A stretch of DNA of 48,570 nt from NCBI RefSeq assembly GCF_003389455.1, contig NZ_QUAC01000110.1, positions 52,070 to 100,639 of the forward strand, in the 5' to 3' direction. The DNA comes from Streptomyces inhibens (lineage in GTDB: Bacteria; Actinomycetota; Actinomycetes; Streptomycetales; Streptomycetaceae). Shown one piece after another: positions 10,122 through 27,994 of this stretch (positions are counted from its first letter, which is position 1; every line of letters starts with the position of its first letter). The notes beneath the pieces were generated by a model. The model saw only the letters and a program-made list of their open reading frames with translations, did not search any database and was not told where the DNA came from. A program made the position numbers and the translations under genes.

Positions 10122-10487
10122 GGCTACTTCGTAGTCCTGTCTCTCGTAACGCTCTGGGACCCGGTGCGCTGCGCTTCGTCGGAAGCGCCGCTCTTCTCCG
10201 ACCCACGCGGTCGGGCGTGTCGCACCCCTTCCCGTAAATCTCCGCAAGGGAGATCCTTCAAGAAGGAGATAGTGGGGGAAGAACACCCACCGGGCGCCTG
10301 GCCGAGGCACCCCGCTGACGCTTCCCGGAAGATTCCCGTATTTCCGGCCCTGAGAAGGGACGACGAATACCTGGGACTCGCTTCCAGTCCTCCCGGCGAG
10401 AGGCGCGCAGCATCGGCACTCAACCGAGCAACCTGGACAGTGTGCCACACGTGGGACGCGTAAGGCCAATCGGAGCCCAACTGTCAA
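10122..10487 (-). promoter_or_regulatory. S10 operon leader and promoter region
   Basis: This gene-free stretch between tuf and rpsJ holds the start of the S10 operon. A TTGACA (10482-10487) directly after the tuf terminators could be a -35 box. The best -10 candidate, TACGCG (10457-10462), is 19 bp away, so the promoter call is tentative. Three hairpins lie in the leader: ATCTCC/GGAGAT (10238-10254), the element shared with the rpsL leader (10198-10222), and GCGCTTC/GAAGCGC (10171-10188), 50 nt before the start. Control by L4, as in E. coli, is possible but not shown by sequence. Confidence 0.55.
10198..10222 (-). promoter_or_regulatory. Leader hairpin element shared with rpsL (copy 1)
   Basis: These 25 nt match 15012-15036 in the rpsL leader at 24 of 25 positions. 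On the minus strand the element reads CGACACGCCCGACC, then GCGTG, then GGTCGG, and folds into a 6-bp CCGACC/GGTCGG hairpin. It sits about 80-100 nt ahead of the rpsJ start codon. Confidence 0.7.
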
Positions 10488-10576
10488 GGAGCCCCGCCCA
10501 CCTGATGGCGGACGGGGCTCCCTGCCGTTCATTCCCGGGGGCTCTCCCCCCGGACTCCCGGTCCGAAGACCGGGAG
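10488..10576 (-). terminator. Cluster of three stem-loops downstream of tuf
   Basis: In transcript order after tuf there are three stem-loops. First is CTCCCGGTC-TTCG-GACCGGGAG (10555-10576), a 9-bp stem closed by a C(UUCG)G-type tetraloop. Second is CCGGGGG/CCCCCGG (within 10533-10553). Third is GGAGCCCCG/CGGGGCTCC (10488-10521) with further partial pairing. The series most likely ends the str operon and protects the tuf mRNA. The last stem is followed immediately by the putative S10 -35 box. Confidence 0.8.
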
Positions 10577-10602
10577 CTTTACCGGGTCTCCCCGATCAAC
10601 AA

Positions 10603-11796
<1,194 letters not shown>

Positions 11797-11954
11797 TGGG
11801 GTCCTCCTGTGGAGTGGTTCTGTACGCCTTACTCATCGGCGCCAGGTGATCTTTGCTGGGGTGCCGGCTGACGGGGCAATCCTCACGGTTTGCGGGGATT
11901 ACCCCATCAGACGGTGTCAAGCCTAAAGCGTGTTCCGACTCTCGGGAGACGGAG
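11797..11954 (-). promoter_or_regulatory. fusA-tuf intergenic region with a hairpin and a possible tuf promoter
   Basis: The 158-bp gap carries a perfect TTGACA (11915-11920), without a convincing -10 box at normal spacing. It also has a 10-bp stem GGGGTAATCC/GGATTGCCCC (11873-11905, one G-U pair, 13-nt loop). Streptomyces tuf1 is known to have its own promoter besides the operon promoter, so this region is the natural place for it. The hairpin could instead be an attenuator or processing site. Confidence 0.5.
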
Positions 11955-14075
<2,121 letters not shown>

Positions 14076-14114
14076 AGTGGCTCAATCTTCTCTCGGTCTC
14101 GATGTGGGTTGCGA

Positions 14115-14585
14115 CTACCAGCGGTAGTGCGCGAAGGCCTTGTTGGACTCGGCCATCTTGTGCGTGTCCTCACGCTTCTTGACCGAAGCGCCGAGGCCGT
14201 TGGAGGCGTCGAGCAGTTCGTTCATGAGGCGCTCGGTCATGGTCTTCTCGCGGCGGGCGCGGGAGTAGCCCACGAGCCAGCGGAGCGAGAGGGTCGCGGC
14301 GCGGCCGGGCTTGACCTCGATCGGGACCTGGTAGGTCGCGCCACCGACACGGCGGGACTTGACCTCAAGGGTCGGCTTGATGTTCTCGAGCGCGCGCTTG
14401 AGCGTGATGACCGGGTCGTTACCGGTCTTCTCGCGCAGACCCTCCATGGCGCCGTAAACGATGCGCTCGGCGGTGGAGCGCTTGCCGTTCAGCAGAACCT
14501 TGTTGATGAGGGAGGTCACCAGAGGAGAACCGTAGACCGGGTCGATGATGACCGGGCGCTTCGGGGCGGGGCCCTTACGAGGCAT
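14115..14585 (-). CDS. rpsG: Small ribosomal subunit protein uS7
   Basis: S7 nucleates the head of the 30S subunit and in E. coli regulates the str operon. The 156-residue protein starts [20 protein letters not shown] and includes [20 protein letters not shown] and the C-terminal [14 protein letters not shown]. It is 2 bp downstream of rpsL. Confidence 0.98.
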   Translation of the reverse strand: MPRKGPAPKRPVIIDPVYGSPLVTSLINKVLLNGKRSTAERIVYGAMEGLREKTGNDPVITLKRALENIKPTLEVKSRRVGGATYQVPIEVKPGRAATLSLRWLVGYSRARREKTMTERLMNELLDASNGLGASVKKREDTHKMAESNKAFAHYRW

Positions 14586-14587
14586 TC

Positions 14588-14959
14588 TTACTTCTCCTTC
14601 TTGGCGCCGTAGCGGCTGCGAGCCTGCTTGCGGTTCTTGACGCCCTGCGTGTCGAGGGAGCCGCGGATGATCTTGTACCGAACACCCGGCAGGTCCTTCA
14701 CACGGCCGCCACGCACGAGCACGATCGAGTGCTCCTGCAGGTTGTGGCCCTCACCCGGAATGTAAGCGGTGACCTCGATCCCGCTGGTCAGACGCACACG
14801 CGCGACCTTACGCAGGGCCGAGTTCGGCTTCTTCGGGGTGGTCGTGAAAACACGCGTGCAGACGCCACGGCGCTGGGGGGAACCCTCAAGCGCGGGCGTC
14901 TTGTTCTTCTCGACCTTGTCCTGCCGGCCCTTGCGGACCAGCTGCTGGATCGTAGGCAC
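14588..14959 (-). CDS. rpsL: Small ribosomal subunit protein uS12
   Basis: S12 sits at the decoding site. The 123-residue protein carries the wild-type residues at the positions where streptomycin-resistance and antibiotic-overproduction mutations occur: K43 (in [13 protein letters not shown]) and K88 (in [14 protein letters not shown]). It is therefore predicted to be streptomycin-sensitive at this site. It is the first gene of the str operon, preceded by a leader of about 215 nt. Confidence 0.98.
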   Translation of the reverse strand: MPTIQQLVRKGRQDKVEKNKTPALEGSPQRRGVCTRVFTTTPKKPNSALRKVARVRLTSGIEVTAYIPGEGHNLQEHSIVLVRGGRVKDLPGVRYKIIRGSLDTQGVKNRKQARSRYGAKKEK

Positions 14960-15011
14960 CGTTTCTCCGGTTTCTGTGTGCCAGTCTCGGTAAAGCTAAC
15001 CTGGAACATCC

Positions 15012-15036
15012 CCGACCCACGCGGTCGGGTGTGTCG
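15012..15036 (-). promoter_or_regulatory. Leader hairpin element shared with rpsJ (copy 2)
   Basis: This is the second copy of the 25-nt element, 53-77 nt before the rpsL start. On the minus strand it reads CGACACACCCGACC-GCGTG-GGTCGG and forms CCCGACC/GGTCGGG, one pair longer than in the rpsJ copy. The only difference between the copies is one transition. It lies well downstream of the mapped-looking promoter at 15183-15211, so it is in the transcribed leader. Confidence 0.7.
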
Positions 15037-15182
15037 AATACTGCAGTCCGATCCCTCGCTGGAACGAGTGAGGCGGCAGATTGCGGTGTCAAAACCTGGC
15101 TTCCGTGCTGATGGCCTCCCCGGCCGTAGCTGGGGCGGATTGCGCGCACGGCAGCCCAGGGACACCCCAGGCACAAGGTCAG

Positions 15183-15211
15183 AGCGTACCTACCGCATTG
15201 GCTGCGGTCAA
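15183..15211 (-). promoter_or_regulatory. str operon promoter, HrdB type
   Basis: A -35 TTGACC (15206-15211) and a -10 TACGCT (15183-15188) are separated by 17 bp, a near-consensus housekeeping promoter. The start point would be near 15176, giving a leader of about 217 nt. A second TTGACA is at about 15084-15089 without a good -10. The rest of the 14,960-15,380 gap contains the leader element and no gene that I can recognise. Confidence 0.75.
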
Positions 15212-15380
15212 AACAAATGCACACGCGAAGGACACGCCGGACTCCTCACGGCGTTGCGGCCACCGTAGTGCGATCTACGGCCGTACGGAAGAAGGCGCAA
15301 CGCCCGTGCAACACACCTCGGCCACCGGCACGGCAACCGCCGGCGCGGCGCGCAATCCCCTGGGCCGGCCGGAGCCGCGC

Positions 15381-15926
15381 TCAGAGATTGACCGCGGCCG
15401 AGAGGATGAACACCAGGAGGAACAGCGCCCAGCCGCCGATCGCCAGCCAGCCCAGCACCAGCCCCGTGATCGCCTGGCCGTCCCCACGCTCCCCGGTCCT
15501 GCGGATCTCGGCGCGCGCCTTGTGGCCGAGAATCACGGCCGGAATCGCCGTCAGCCCCCAGGTCACCGGGGTCATGATCCCGCAGACCAGCGAACCCGTC
15601 GCCGAGCTGTTCGTATGCACCGGCATCGGCATCTGCATGGGCATCGGCATGAACGTCGCCGGCATCGGCCGCTGCGGAATGAACTGCGCCTGCGGCACCG
15701 GCCCCTGCGGAAGATCCGCGACCAGCATCTGCAGCTCGGCATGGGTCTGCGCCTTGTAGGCACGCCCGATCCGCTGCTCGTACTCCGGCTGCTGCAGCCG
15801 TCCCTCGGCGAAACCCGCCTTGAGCACATCGACCGCCCGCTCACGATCGGCGTGCGAGGCACGCATGGCAGGCACCTGATTCTGCGGCTGAGCAGGCTGC
15901 CCACCCTGCCACGGCTGGAATGCCAC
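15381..15926 (-). CDS. DUF1707 and DUF4190 domain membrane protein
   Basis: This 181-residue protein has a DUF1707 domain (about 22-73, MRASHADRERAVDVLKAGFA), a Pro/Met-rich linker (88-103, with MPMPMQMPMP) and a C-terminal DUF4190 region with two membrane segments (about 113-134 and 152-177). I chose the GTG at 15926 because it has an excellent GGGGAGG 8 nt ahead. An in-frame ATG 36 nt upstream lacks one. DUF1707 proteins are common in actinobacteria and of unknown function, often near the membrane. It stands alone between rpoC and rpsL, behind the rpoC terminator. Confidence 0.85.
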   Translation of the reverse strand: MAFQPWQGGQPAQPQNQVPAMRASHADRERAVDVLKAGFAEGRLQQPEYEQRIGRAYKAQTHAELQMLVADLPQGPVPQAQFIPQRPMPATFMPMPMQMPMPVHTNSSATGSLVCGIMTPVTWGLTAIPAVILGHKARAEIRRTGERGDGQAITGLVLGWLAIGGWALFLLVFILSAAVNL

Positions 15927-15954
15927 TTCGCGAACCTCCCCCCGCTCGACAGTT

Positions 15955-15991
15955 CTCCCCATCTTCTCATCACAGACGCAGCAATGGGGAG
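15955..15991. repeat. Inverted repeat upstream of the DUF1707 gene
   Basis: CTCCCCAT (15955-15962) and ATGGGGAG (15984-15991) are perfect complements separated by 21 bp. They lie just ahead of the start of the DUF1707/DUF4190 gene. It could be an operator or an mRNA hairpin; nothing else supports either reading. Confidence 0.4.
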
Positions 15992-16055
15992 ACAAGTTCC
16001 CCCGCACGGCCCCCCAACACAGCTGAACGGGGCCGCAGTGTGTGCCACAACGCCG

Positions 16056-16089
16056 CAGGGCGGCCATCCCGTGGGGGATGACCGCCCTG
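16056..16089 (-). terminator. rpoBC operon terminator
   Basis: A 15-bp stem (16056-16070 with 16075-16089, one G-U pair, 4-nt loop) begins 36 bp after the rpoC stop. There is no T tract, as is frequent in Streptomyces. Confidence 0.8.
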
Positions 16090-16124
16090 TTGCTGTCGTA
16101 CGTCTCGCTGTCGTACGTCCAGGA

Positions 16125-20024
<3,900 letters not shown>

Positions 20025-20130
20025 TATGCGTCAATCCCTCTCAGGGTTGTAAGTCTTGGGGTCTGAAACGGGGGTCCTGGGGCCGGCCGGGGGACTCAAC
20101 TCATCGCTGAGTCCCCGGACCGGACTCCCG

Positions 20131-23616
<3,486 letters not shown>

Positions 23617-23778
23617 GAGGGGGTCCTTCCGAGGGCTCGGACTCACTACGCGCGTACCGGTCCCGAATCGAGCAGACTGAGGAAAAGCCCAGGTCAGGGC
23701 GGATCATCCAGCTATGCTCGGGCTCGGATATGCCCCTGGTGACGGGCAGGGAGCAGCTAACAGGCAGCGCAAAGGGTC

Positions 23779-23807
23779 AGTGTAGCCACTTGGCACACTG
23801 ATGTCCA
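23779..23807 (-). promoter_or_regulatory. rpoB promoter, HrdB type
   Basis: A -35 TGGACA (23802-23807) and -10 TACACT (23779-23784) are 17 bp apart. The start would be near 23772, leaving a leader of about 155 nt before the TTG start codon. The 620-bp gap between rplL and rpoB contains, besides this and the stem-loop at 24149-24180, a small inverted repeat CGATCCA/TGGATCG (23971-23996) and no gene that I recognise. Confidence 0.75.
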
Positions 23808-24148
23808 GAGCGAGTTTCCGGAGACCGGTTCAGCACCGTGATACCGATCTTCTCCCTCCGGGAGGTCGCGCCCCCCGTGCCGGAGGAAGCCCTCGTTGTT
23901 CTTCTCAATGCCCTGCGCCTGCCGAAAGCCCTGCGCCAGTGGCGCACACCGATGCTTCCCTCTTCGTCGGCGATCCATGCCTCGAACCCTGGATCGCTTC
24001 TGCGTCGCGTCCCGAGAATTGCGCGCCGCGTCCGGTTCGTCAAGGCCCCCCACCTCAGGGAGATCGTCACATGGGGGCAGGTCCGGGCAACGAAGATCAC
24101 CATACTCGCACTCCGGCCCGAGGCAATGCAGCCGTGGCGAGCACGCCG

Positions 24149-24180
24149 AAGGGCGACCACCCGCATGGGTGATCGCCCTT
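24149..24180 (-). terminator. Stem-loop after rplL (terminator or attenuator before rpoB)
   Basis: A 14-bp stem with one G-U pair (24149-24162 with 24167-24180, 4-nt loop) lies 57 bp after the rplL stop. In many bacteria the rplL-rpoB gap holds a partial terminator that lowers rpoBC relative to rplJL. This hairpin is in the right place for that. Confidence 0.75.
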
Positions 24181-24236
24181 GGCTGTCGTCCGTTACGCCT
24201 CAGGCGCTCAGGACGTGAGTCAGAGACTCAGTGGGG

Positions 24237-24620
24237 TCACTTGACCTCGACGGAGGCGCCGGCGCCCTTGAGGGCCTCGGCAGCCTTCTCCGCGGCGGCC
24301 TTGTCGACCTTCTCGACGACAGCCTTCGGGGTGCCGTCGACGAGGTCCTTGGCCTCCTTCAGGCCCAGGGAGGTCAGCTCACGCACGACCTTGATGACCT
24401 GGATCTTCTTGTCGCCGGCACCGGTGAGGATGACGTCGAACTCGTCCTGCTCCTCAACCTCGGCGGCCGGGGCACCCGGGGCACCGGCAACGGCAACGGC
24501 GGCCGGGGCGGCGGCGGTGACGTCGAACTTGTCCTCGAACGCCTTCACGAACTCGGAGAGCTCGATGAGGGTCATCTCCTCGAACTGCGCGAGCAGGTCT
24601 TCCTGGCTGAGCTTCGCCAT
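24237..24620 (-). CDS. rplL: Large ribosomal subunit protein bL12 (L7/L12)
   Basis: L7/L12 forms the multi-copy stalk that recruits translation GTPases. The 127-residue protein starts [20 protein letters not shown] (dimerisation domain). It has an Ala/Pro/Gly hinge and ends with the C-terminal domain [20 protein letters not shown] and [16 protein letters not shown]. The ATG at 24620 matches the family; in-frame codons upstream do not. It is 110 bp downstream of rplJ. Confidence 0.98.
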   Translation of the reverse strand: MAKLSQEDLLAQFEEMTLIELSEFVKAFEDKFDVTAAAPAAVAVAGAPGAPAAEVEEQDEFDVILTGAGDKKIQVIKVVRELTSLGLKEAKDLVDGTPKAVVEKVDKAAAEKAAEALKGAGASVEVK

Positions 24621-24730
24621 GATGGGCGATCCTTCCACTAAATCGGCTGGTGCCGGGATGTACATGTCGGCGGGCGTACGTTTGGCCCGCGTGACCGTCG
24701 CCTCAGGCGGAGGTCAATGTGCGAGCCGAA

Positions 24731-25261
24731 TTACTCGGCACCGCCCTGCTCGGCCTGCTTGGCACGAAGCGCCTCCGCGGTGCGGACGAACTTCGAGGGA
24801 AGCGCCTGGAAGAGCGCGGCAGCCTGGGACTGCTTGCCCTTCATGGCGCCCGCCAGCTTGGCGAGCAGAACCTCGCGGGACTCGAGGTCCGCAAGCTTCT
24901 TGATCTCGTCGGCGGACAGGCCCTTACCGTCAAGGACACCGCCCTTGATGACGAGAGCGGGGTTCTCCTTGGCGAAGTCACGAAGACCCTTCGCCGCCTC
25001 GACCGGGTCACCGGTAACGAAGGCGACGGCCGTCGAGCCACTGAGGTGCTCGTCCAGCACGGAGATCCCGGCCTCCTGGGCCGCGATCTTGGTCAGCGTG
25101 TTCTTCACCACACGGTACTGAGCGTTCTCGCCGAGAGAACGACGCAGCTCCTTGAGCTGCGCCACAGTCAGTCCGGTGTAAGACGTCACAACAGCTGCGT
25201 TGGAGTCGCGGAGCTTCCCCGCGATCTCAGCAACTGCTGCGTTCTTTTCAGACGTCGCCAT
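24731..25261 (-). CDS. rplJ: Large ribosomal subunit protein uL10
   Basis: L10 anchors the L7/L12 stalk to 23S rRNA and normally represses translation of its own mRNA. The 176-residue protein starts [20 protein letters not shown] and contains [18 protein letters not shown]. Its C-terminal helix binds L12 ([19 protein letters not shown]). The start at 25261 has GGAAGGAGG about 10 nt upstream. It is preceded by a structured leader of about 210 nt. Confidence 0.97.
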   Translation of the reverse strand: MATSEKNAAVAEIAGKLRDSNAAVVTSYTGLTVAQLKELRRSLGENAQYRVVKNTLTKIAAQEAGISVLDEHLSGSTAVAFVTGDPVEAAKGLRDFAKENPALVIKGGVLDGKGLSADEIKKLADLESREVLLAKLAGAMKGKQSQAAALFQALPSKFVRTAEALRAKQAEQGGAE

Positions 25262-25308
25262 GAGCCTCGGCCTCCTTCCGGGTGATGAGGACCGCGCAGA
25301 AGGGGCTG

Positions 25309-25345
25309 GGCAAAACAAACGCCCCGGCGCAGGCGCACGGGGCGT
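25309..25345 (-). terminator. Attenuator-like terminator in the rplJ leader
   Basis: An 8-bp perfect stem ACGCCCCG/CGGGGCGT (25319-25326 with 25338-25345, 11-nt loop) is followed on the minus strand by TTGTTTTGCC. It has the full form of an intrinsic terminator. It lies about 130-155 nt downstream of the putative promoter and 58 nt before the rplJ start, so it sits inside the leader. This is the position of a transcription attenuator. L10 leaders of other bacteria contain an L10-binding kink-turn upstream of such structures, which I cannot confirm by eye here. Confidence 0.7.
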
Positions 25346-25480
25346 GACTCAACCGGATGGAATCCGGGAGCTCAACCTCATTCACCTGCGCAGGCCGTCC
25401 GCAGCTAGCGGATCCTTCGGCCACCACACGCCCGAGAGACGGACGCGCAGAGACAACCAGCGGTCTTTGGCTTCTCGGAT

Positions 25481-25509
25481 AAGGTACGGGAGAGGCCTGC
25501 GTCAGGCAA
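25481..25509 (-). promoter_or_regulatory. rplJ-rplL promoter, HrdB type
   Basis: A -35 TTGCCT (25504-25509) and -10 TACCTT (25481-25486) are 17 bp apart. The start would be near 25474. The whole 25,262-25,586 gap is therefore promoter plus leader, with the attenuator hairpin in it and no gene. Confidence 0.7.
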
Positions 25510-25586
25510 ATCGGCCGACAGAGGGCGCCGGTTGCGCCCCCTGCCCGCCGTTCACTGCAAGAGTCTGCTGCTGCCGGAGCGTGTCG

Positions 25587-26447
25587 CTACTGGCCGATCT
25601 TGTCGAAGTCCACGGTCTCGCCGGCCGGCGGCACCTCGACCGAGACCTTGGTGCCGTAGTCCGAGTAGTACACCGTGGAGTCGTACGGGGCGCTCGCGCT
25701 GTCGGTCCGCTCGCGCTTCTTGACCAGCAGGTTGTCCGAGCCGATCCACAGATCGATGGTCTCGGTCTTCGTGCCGGCCACCTCCATCTGCTTCTGGAGG
25801 GCGTTCAGGTCCGCCTCGCTGAGGCTCTTGGACTGCATACGGGTCAGCTCGGACACCGAGAGGGTGCCGGTGTAGTGGGTCGCCTGGACGCCGCGGACGT
25901 CCTCCTTGCCGGCTTCCTTGACCTTGCCCGAGGCGATCAGCAGCTGCATCGCGCGGTTCGGGTTGTTGTTCTGCATCTGGTCCTTGAGCAGCGCGCCCGC
26001 CGGACCCATCTTCTTCGCCAGGGCGTCGTAGTCGTACTTCACCCAGTTCTTGCCGCCCATGGGCAGACCGGCCGCGCCCATGTTCAAGAACATCGCGGTG
26101 GGCGTGTACAGCGCCTTCATGGGCTTGCCGGCCACCGGGGACTGCCCGCCGGACTGGGTGATGTCGACGTTCATCTGCATGCCCTGCGACCAGTCCATCG
26201 CGCCCTTGAGCGTCTGGGTGGCGGGGCCGTTCTTGACCGTGCCGTCGACCTTCGCGGACTTCTTGCCGTCCGTCTGCTCCGCGGCGGTCTTCAGCGAGGC
26301 CAGCGCCGCCTGCAGAGGAGACTGCTTCTCCCCCGAGCCGCCGCCGCTGCTGCCGGCACCGTTGTCGCTCTTGGCGCCGTTACAGGCGGTGAGACCGGCC
26401 ATCATGACAACTCCCGCCACGACGGCGGCTATACGCGTGCTACGCAC
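25587..26447 (-). CDS. Secreted lipoprotein, LppX/LprAFG-like
   Basis: The GTG start at 26447, with GGGGGAG upstream, gives a 286-residue protein. Its lipoprotein signal peptide is MRSTRIAAVVAGVVMMAGLT followed by A-C, with the lipobox cysteine at residue 22. A Gly/Ser-rich linker follows, then a region resembling the actinobacterial LppX/LprAFG or DUF1396-like fold (for example AMQLLIASGKVKEAGKEDVR, GTLSVSELTRMQSKSLSEAD, IDLWIGSDNLLVKK). Such proteins bind lipids or lipoglycans at the outer face of the membrane. It lies between the rplKA and rplJL units with its own terminator upstream; a TACAGT (26491-26496) may be its -10. Function is inferred from fold type only. Confidence 0.85.
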   Translation of the reverse strand: MRSTRIAAVVAGVVMMAGLTACNGAKSDNGAGSSGGGSGEKQSPLQAALASLKTAAEQTDGKKSAKVDGTVKNGPATQTLKGAMDWSQGMQMNVDITQSGGQSPVAGKPMKALYTPTAMFLNMGAAGLPMGGKNWVKYDYDALAKKMGPAGALLKDQMQNNNPNRAMQLLIASGKVKEAGKEDVRGVQATHYTGTLSVSELTRMQSKSLSEADLNALQKQMEVAGTKTETIDLWIGSDNLLVKKRERTDSASAPYDSTVYYSDYGTKVSVEVPPAGETVDFDKIGQ

Positions 26448-26519
26448 TTGAGGCTCCCCCTTTAGTTCTCCCTTATGGACCTCGGGGGTGACTGTAGTGC
26501 AGGACGCCGACACGGAACG

Positions 26520-26560
26520 CGTCAGGCCCCGTTCTCCTCGCGGGAGAACGGGGCCTGACG
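26520..26560 (-). terminator. Terminator of rplK-rplA
   Basis: A perfect 18-bp stem (26520-26537 with 26543-26560) with a 5-nt loop begins 35 bp after the rplA stop. It is one of the strongest hairpins in the window. It lacks a T tract. Confidence 0.85.
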
Positions 26561-26594
26561 GCAGCTACGCGCTACGAGGCGTCGATCAGGGAGA

Positions 26595-27311
26595 TCAGAC
26601 GGCCTCGTCCTCGACGAGGAGGTTGCGGGTGCGGTTGGCGTCCAGCGGGATGCCAGGGCCCATCGTGGTGCTGATGGTGGCCTTCTTGATGTAGCGGCCC
26701 TTGGCGGCGGACGGCTTGAGGCGGTTGATCTCCTCGAGCGCCGCGGCGTAGTTCTCCACCAGCTTGGTCTCGTCGAAGGAGACCTTGCCGATGATGAAGT
26801 GGAGGTTCGCGTGCTTGTCCACGCGGAACTCGATCTTGCCACCCTTGATCTCGGTGACAGCCTTGGCGACATCGGGGGTGACGGTGCCGGTCTTCGGGTT
26901 CGGCATCAGACCACGGGGACCGAGCACGCGGCCGAGGCGGCCGACCTTGCCCATGAGGTCCGGGGTGGCGACGACGGCGTCGAAGTCCAGACGGCCCTTG
27001 GAGACCTCGTCGATCAGTTCGTCCGAGCCGACGATGTCGGCGCCGGCGGCTTCCGCGGCCGCAGCACGGTCACCGGTCGCGAAGACCAGGACCCGGGCGG
27101 TCTTACCGGTGCCGTGCGGGAGGTTCACGGTGCCACGGACCATCTGGTCGGCCTTGCGCGGGTCGACACCCAGACGCATGGCAACCTCGACGGTCGCGTC
27201 GAACTTGGTCGGGGAGGTGTCCTTGGCGAGACGGACGGCCTCGAGCGGGGCGTACTGACGCTCCCGGTCGATCTTCGCGTCCGCGTTGCGAAGAGTCTTG
27301 CTGCGCTTCAC
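26595..27311 (-). CDS. rplA: Large ribosomal subunit protein uL1
   Basis: L1 forms the mobile stalk at the E site and usually represses translation of rplK-rplA. The 238-residue protein starts at a GTG (27311) with AGGAGCAGAA ahead, reading [20 protein letters not shown]. The family signature [20 protein letters not shown] and the C-terminal [16 protein letters not shown] are present. The reading frame stays open far upstream across rplK, but only this start agrees with the family. Confidence 0.97.
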   Translation of the reverse strand: MKRSKTLRNADAKIDRERQYAPLEAVRLAKDTSPTKFDATVEVAMRLGVDPRKADQMVRGTVNLPHGTGKTARVLVFATGDRAAAAEAAGADIVGSDELIDEVSKGRLDFDAVVATPDLMGKVGRLGRVLGPRGLMPNPKTGTVTPDVAKAVTEIKGGKIEFRVDKHANLHFIIGKVSFDETKLVENYAAALEEINRLKPSAAKGRYIKKATISTTMGPGIPLDANRTRNLLVEDEAV

Positions 27312-27340
27312 TTCTGCTCCTGATGCAGTGGGATGGAGTC

Positions 27341-27370
27341 GTGGTGCGGACCAGCGCCTGGTCCTGCCAC
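27341..27370 (-). promoter_or_regulatory. Candidate L1-binding hairpin between rplK and rplA
   Basis: On the minus strand an inner 7-bp stem GGACCAG/CTGGTCC with a GCG loop is joined to an outer GTGG/CCAC stem through an asymmetric CA/GCA internal loop. L1 recognises two short helices separated by an asymmetric loop, so the shape fits. It lies 30 nt ahead of the rplA start. The match is structural, not a proven consensus. Confidence 0.4.
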
Positions 27371-27391
27371 GTGGTGCCTGAGGGGCTGAGA

Positions 27392-27826
27392 TCAGCCCTC
27401 GACCGTGATGCCCATGGAACGGGCGGTGCCGGCGATGATCTTCGACGCGGCGTCCAGGTCGTTGGCGTTCAGGTCGGGCATCTTGGTGGTGGCGATCTCG
27501 CGGACCTGCGCCTCGGTGATCTTGGCGACCTTGGTCTTGTGCGGCTCGCCGGAGCCCTTCTCCACGCCCGCGGCCTTCAGGATGAGCTTCGCGGCCGGCG
27601 GAGTCTTGGTGACGAAGGTGAAGGAACGGTCTTCGTAGACCGTGATCTCCACCGGCACGACCATGCCACGCTGCGACTCGGTCGCGGCGTTGTAGGCCTT
27701 GCAGAACTCCATGATGTTGACGCCGTGCTGGCCCAGCGCGGGGCCGACCGGCGGAGCCGGGTTTGCGGCGCCGGCGCTGATCTGGAGCTTGATAAGCCCC
27801 GTGACCTTCTTCTTCTTGGGAGGCAT
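27392..27826 (-). CDS. rplK: Large ribosomal subunit protein uL11
   Basis: L11 belongs to the GTPase-associated centre, is needed for RelA-dependent ppGpp synthesis and is part of the thiostrepton target. The 144-residue protein has [20 protein letters not shown] with the conserved proline-rich thiostrepton region, then [17 protein letters not shown] and the C-terminal RNA-binding half ending [17 protein letters not shown]. It starts the rplKA unit. Confidence 0.98.
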
Positions 27827-27924
27827 GCTCTCTCCGGGTCCTAGTGAGAGGTGTTTCGCCCCGCAATCCGGTCATCCGGATGGAGGCATACCGCACAACG
27901 ATAACGGGTATAGTCGCGCGGCCA

Positions 27925-27968
27925 AAAACCGAGCAGGTCAGACTGGCTCTGGGAGCCCGTCTGACCTG
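27925..27968 (-). terminator. Terminator of secE-nusG
   Basis: The stem CAGGTCAGAC/GTCTGACCTG (27934-27943 with 27959-27968) is extended by an inner GGCTC/GAGCC pair. On the minus strand CTCGGTTTTTGG follows closely. This is a classical intrinsic terminator 27 bp after the nusG stop. The rplK promoter must lie between here and 27,827, but I could not assign its boxes with confidence. Confidence 0.85.
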
Positions 27969-27994
27969 GTCGGTGGCTGGTGGTCCGGAAGAAC

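Noticed and set aside
10122..10532. A longer S10 protein starting far upstream
   Set aside because: The extra codons run through the S10 leader and show no similarity to S10; the ATG at 10121 is the family start.
14588..14959. Streptomycin-resistance mutations in rpsL, and rifampicin-resistance mutations in rpoB
   Set aside because: K43 and K88 of S12 and the RpoB rifampicin region are wild-type, so no target-based resistance is encoded here.
27311..27896. An N-terminally extended L1 protein
   Set aside because: The extension is an out-of-frame reading of rplK; the GTG at 27311 with AGGAG matches the L1 family start.
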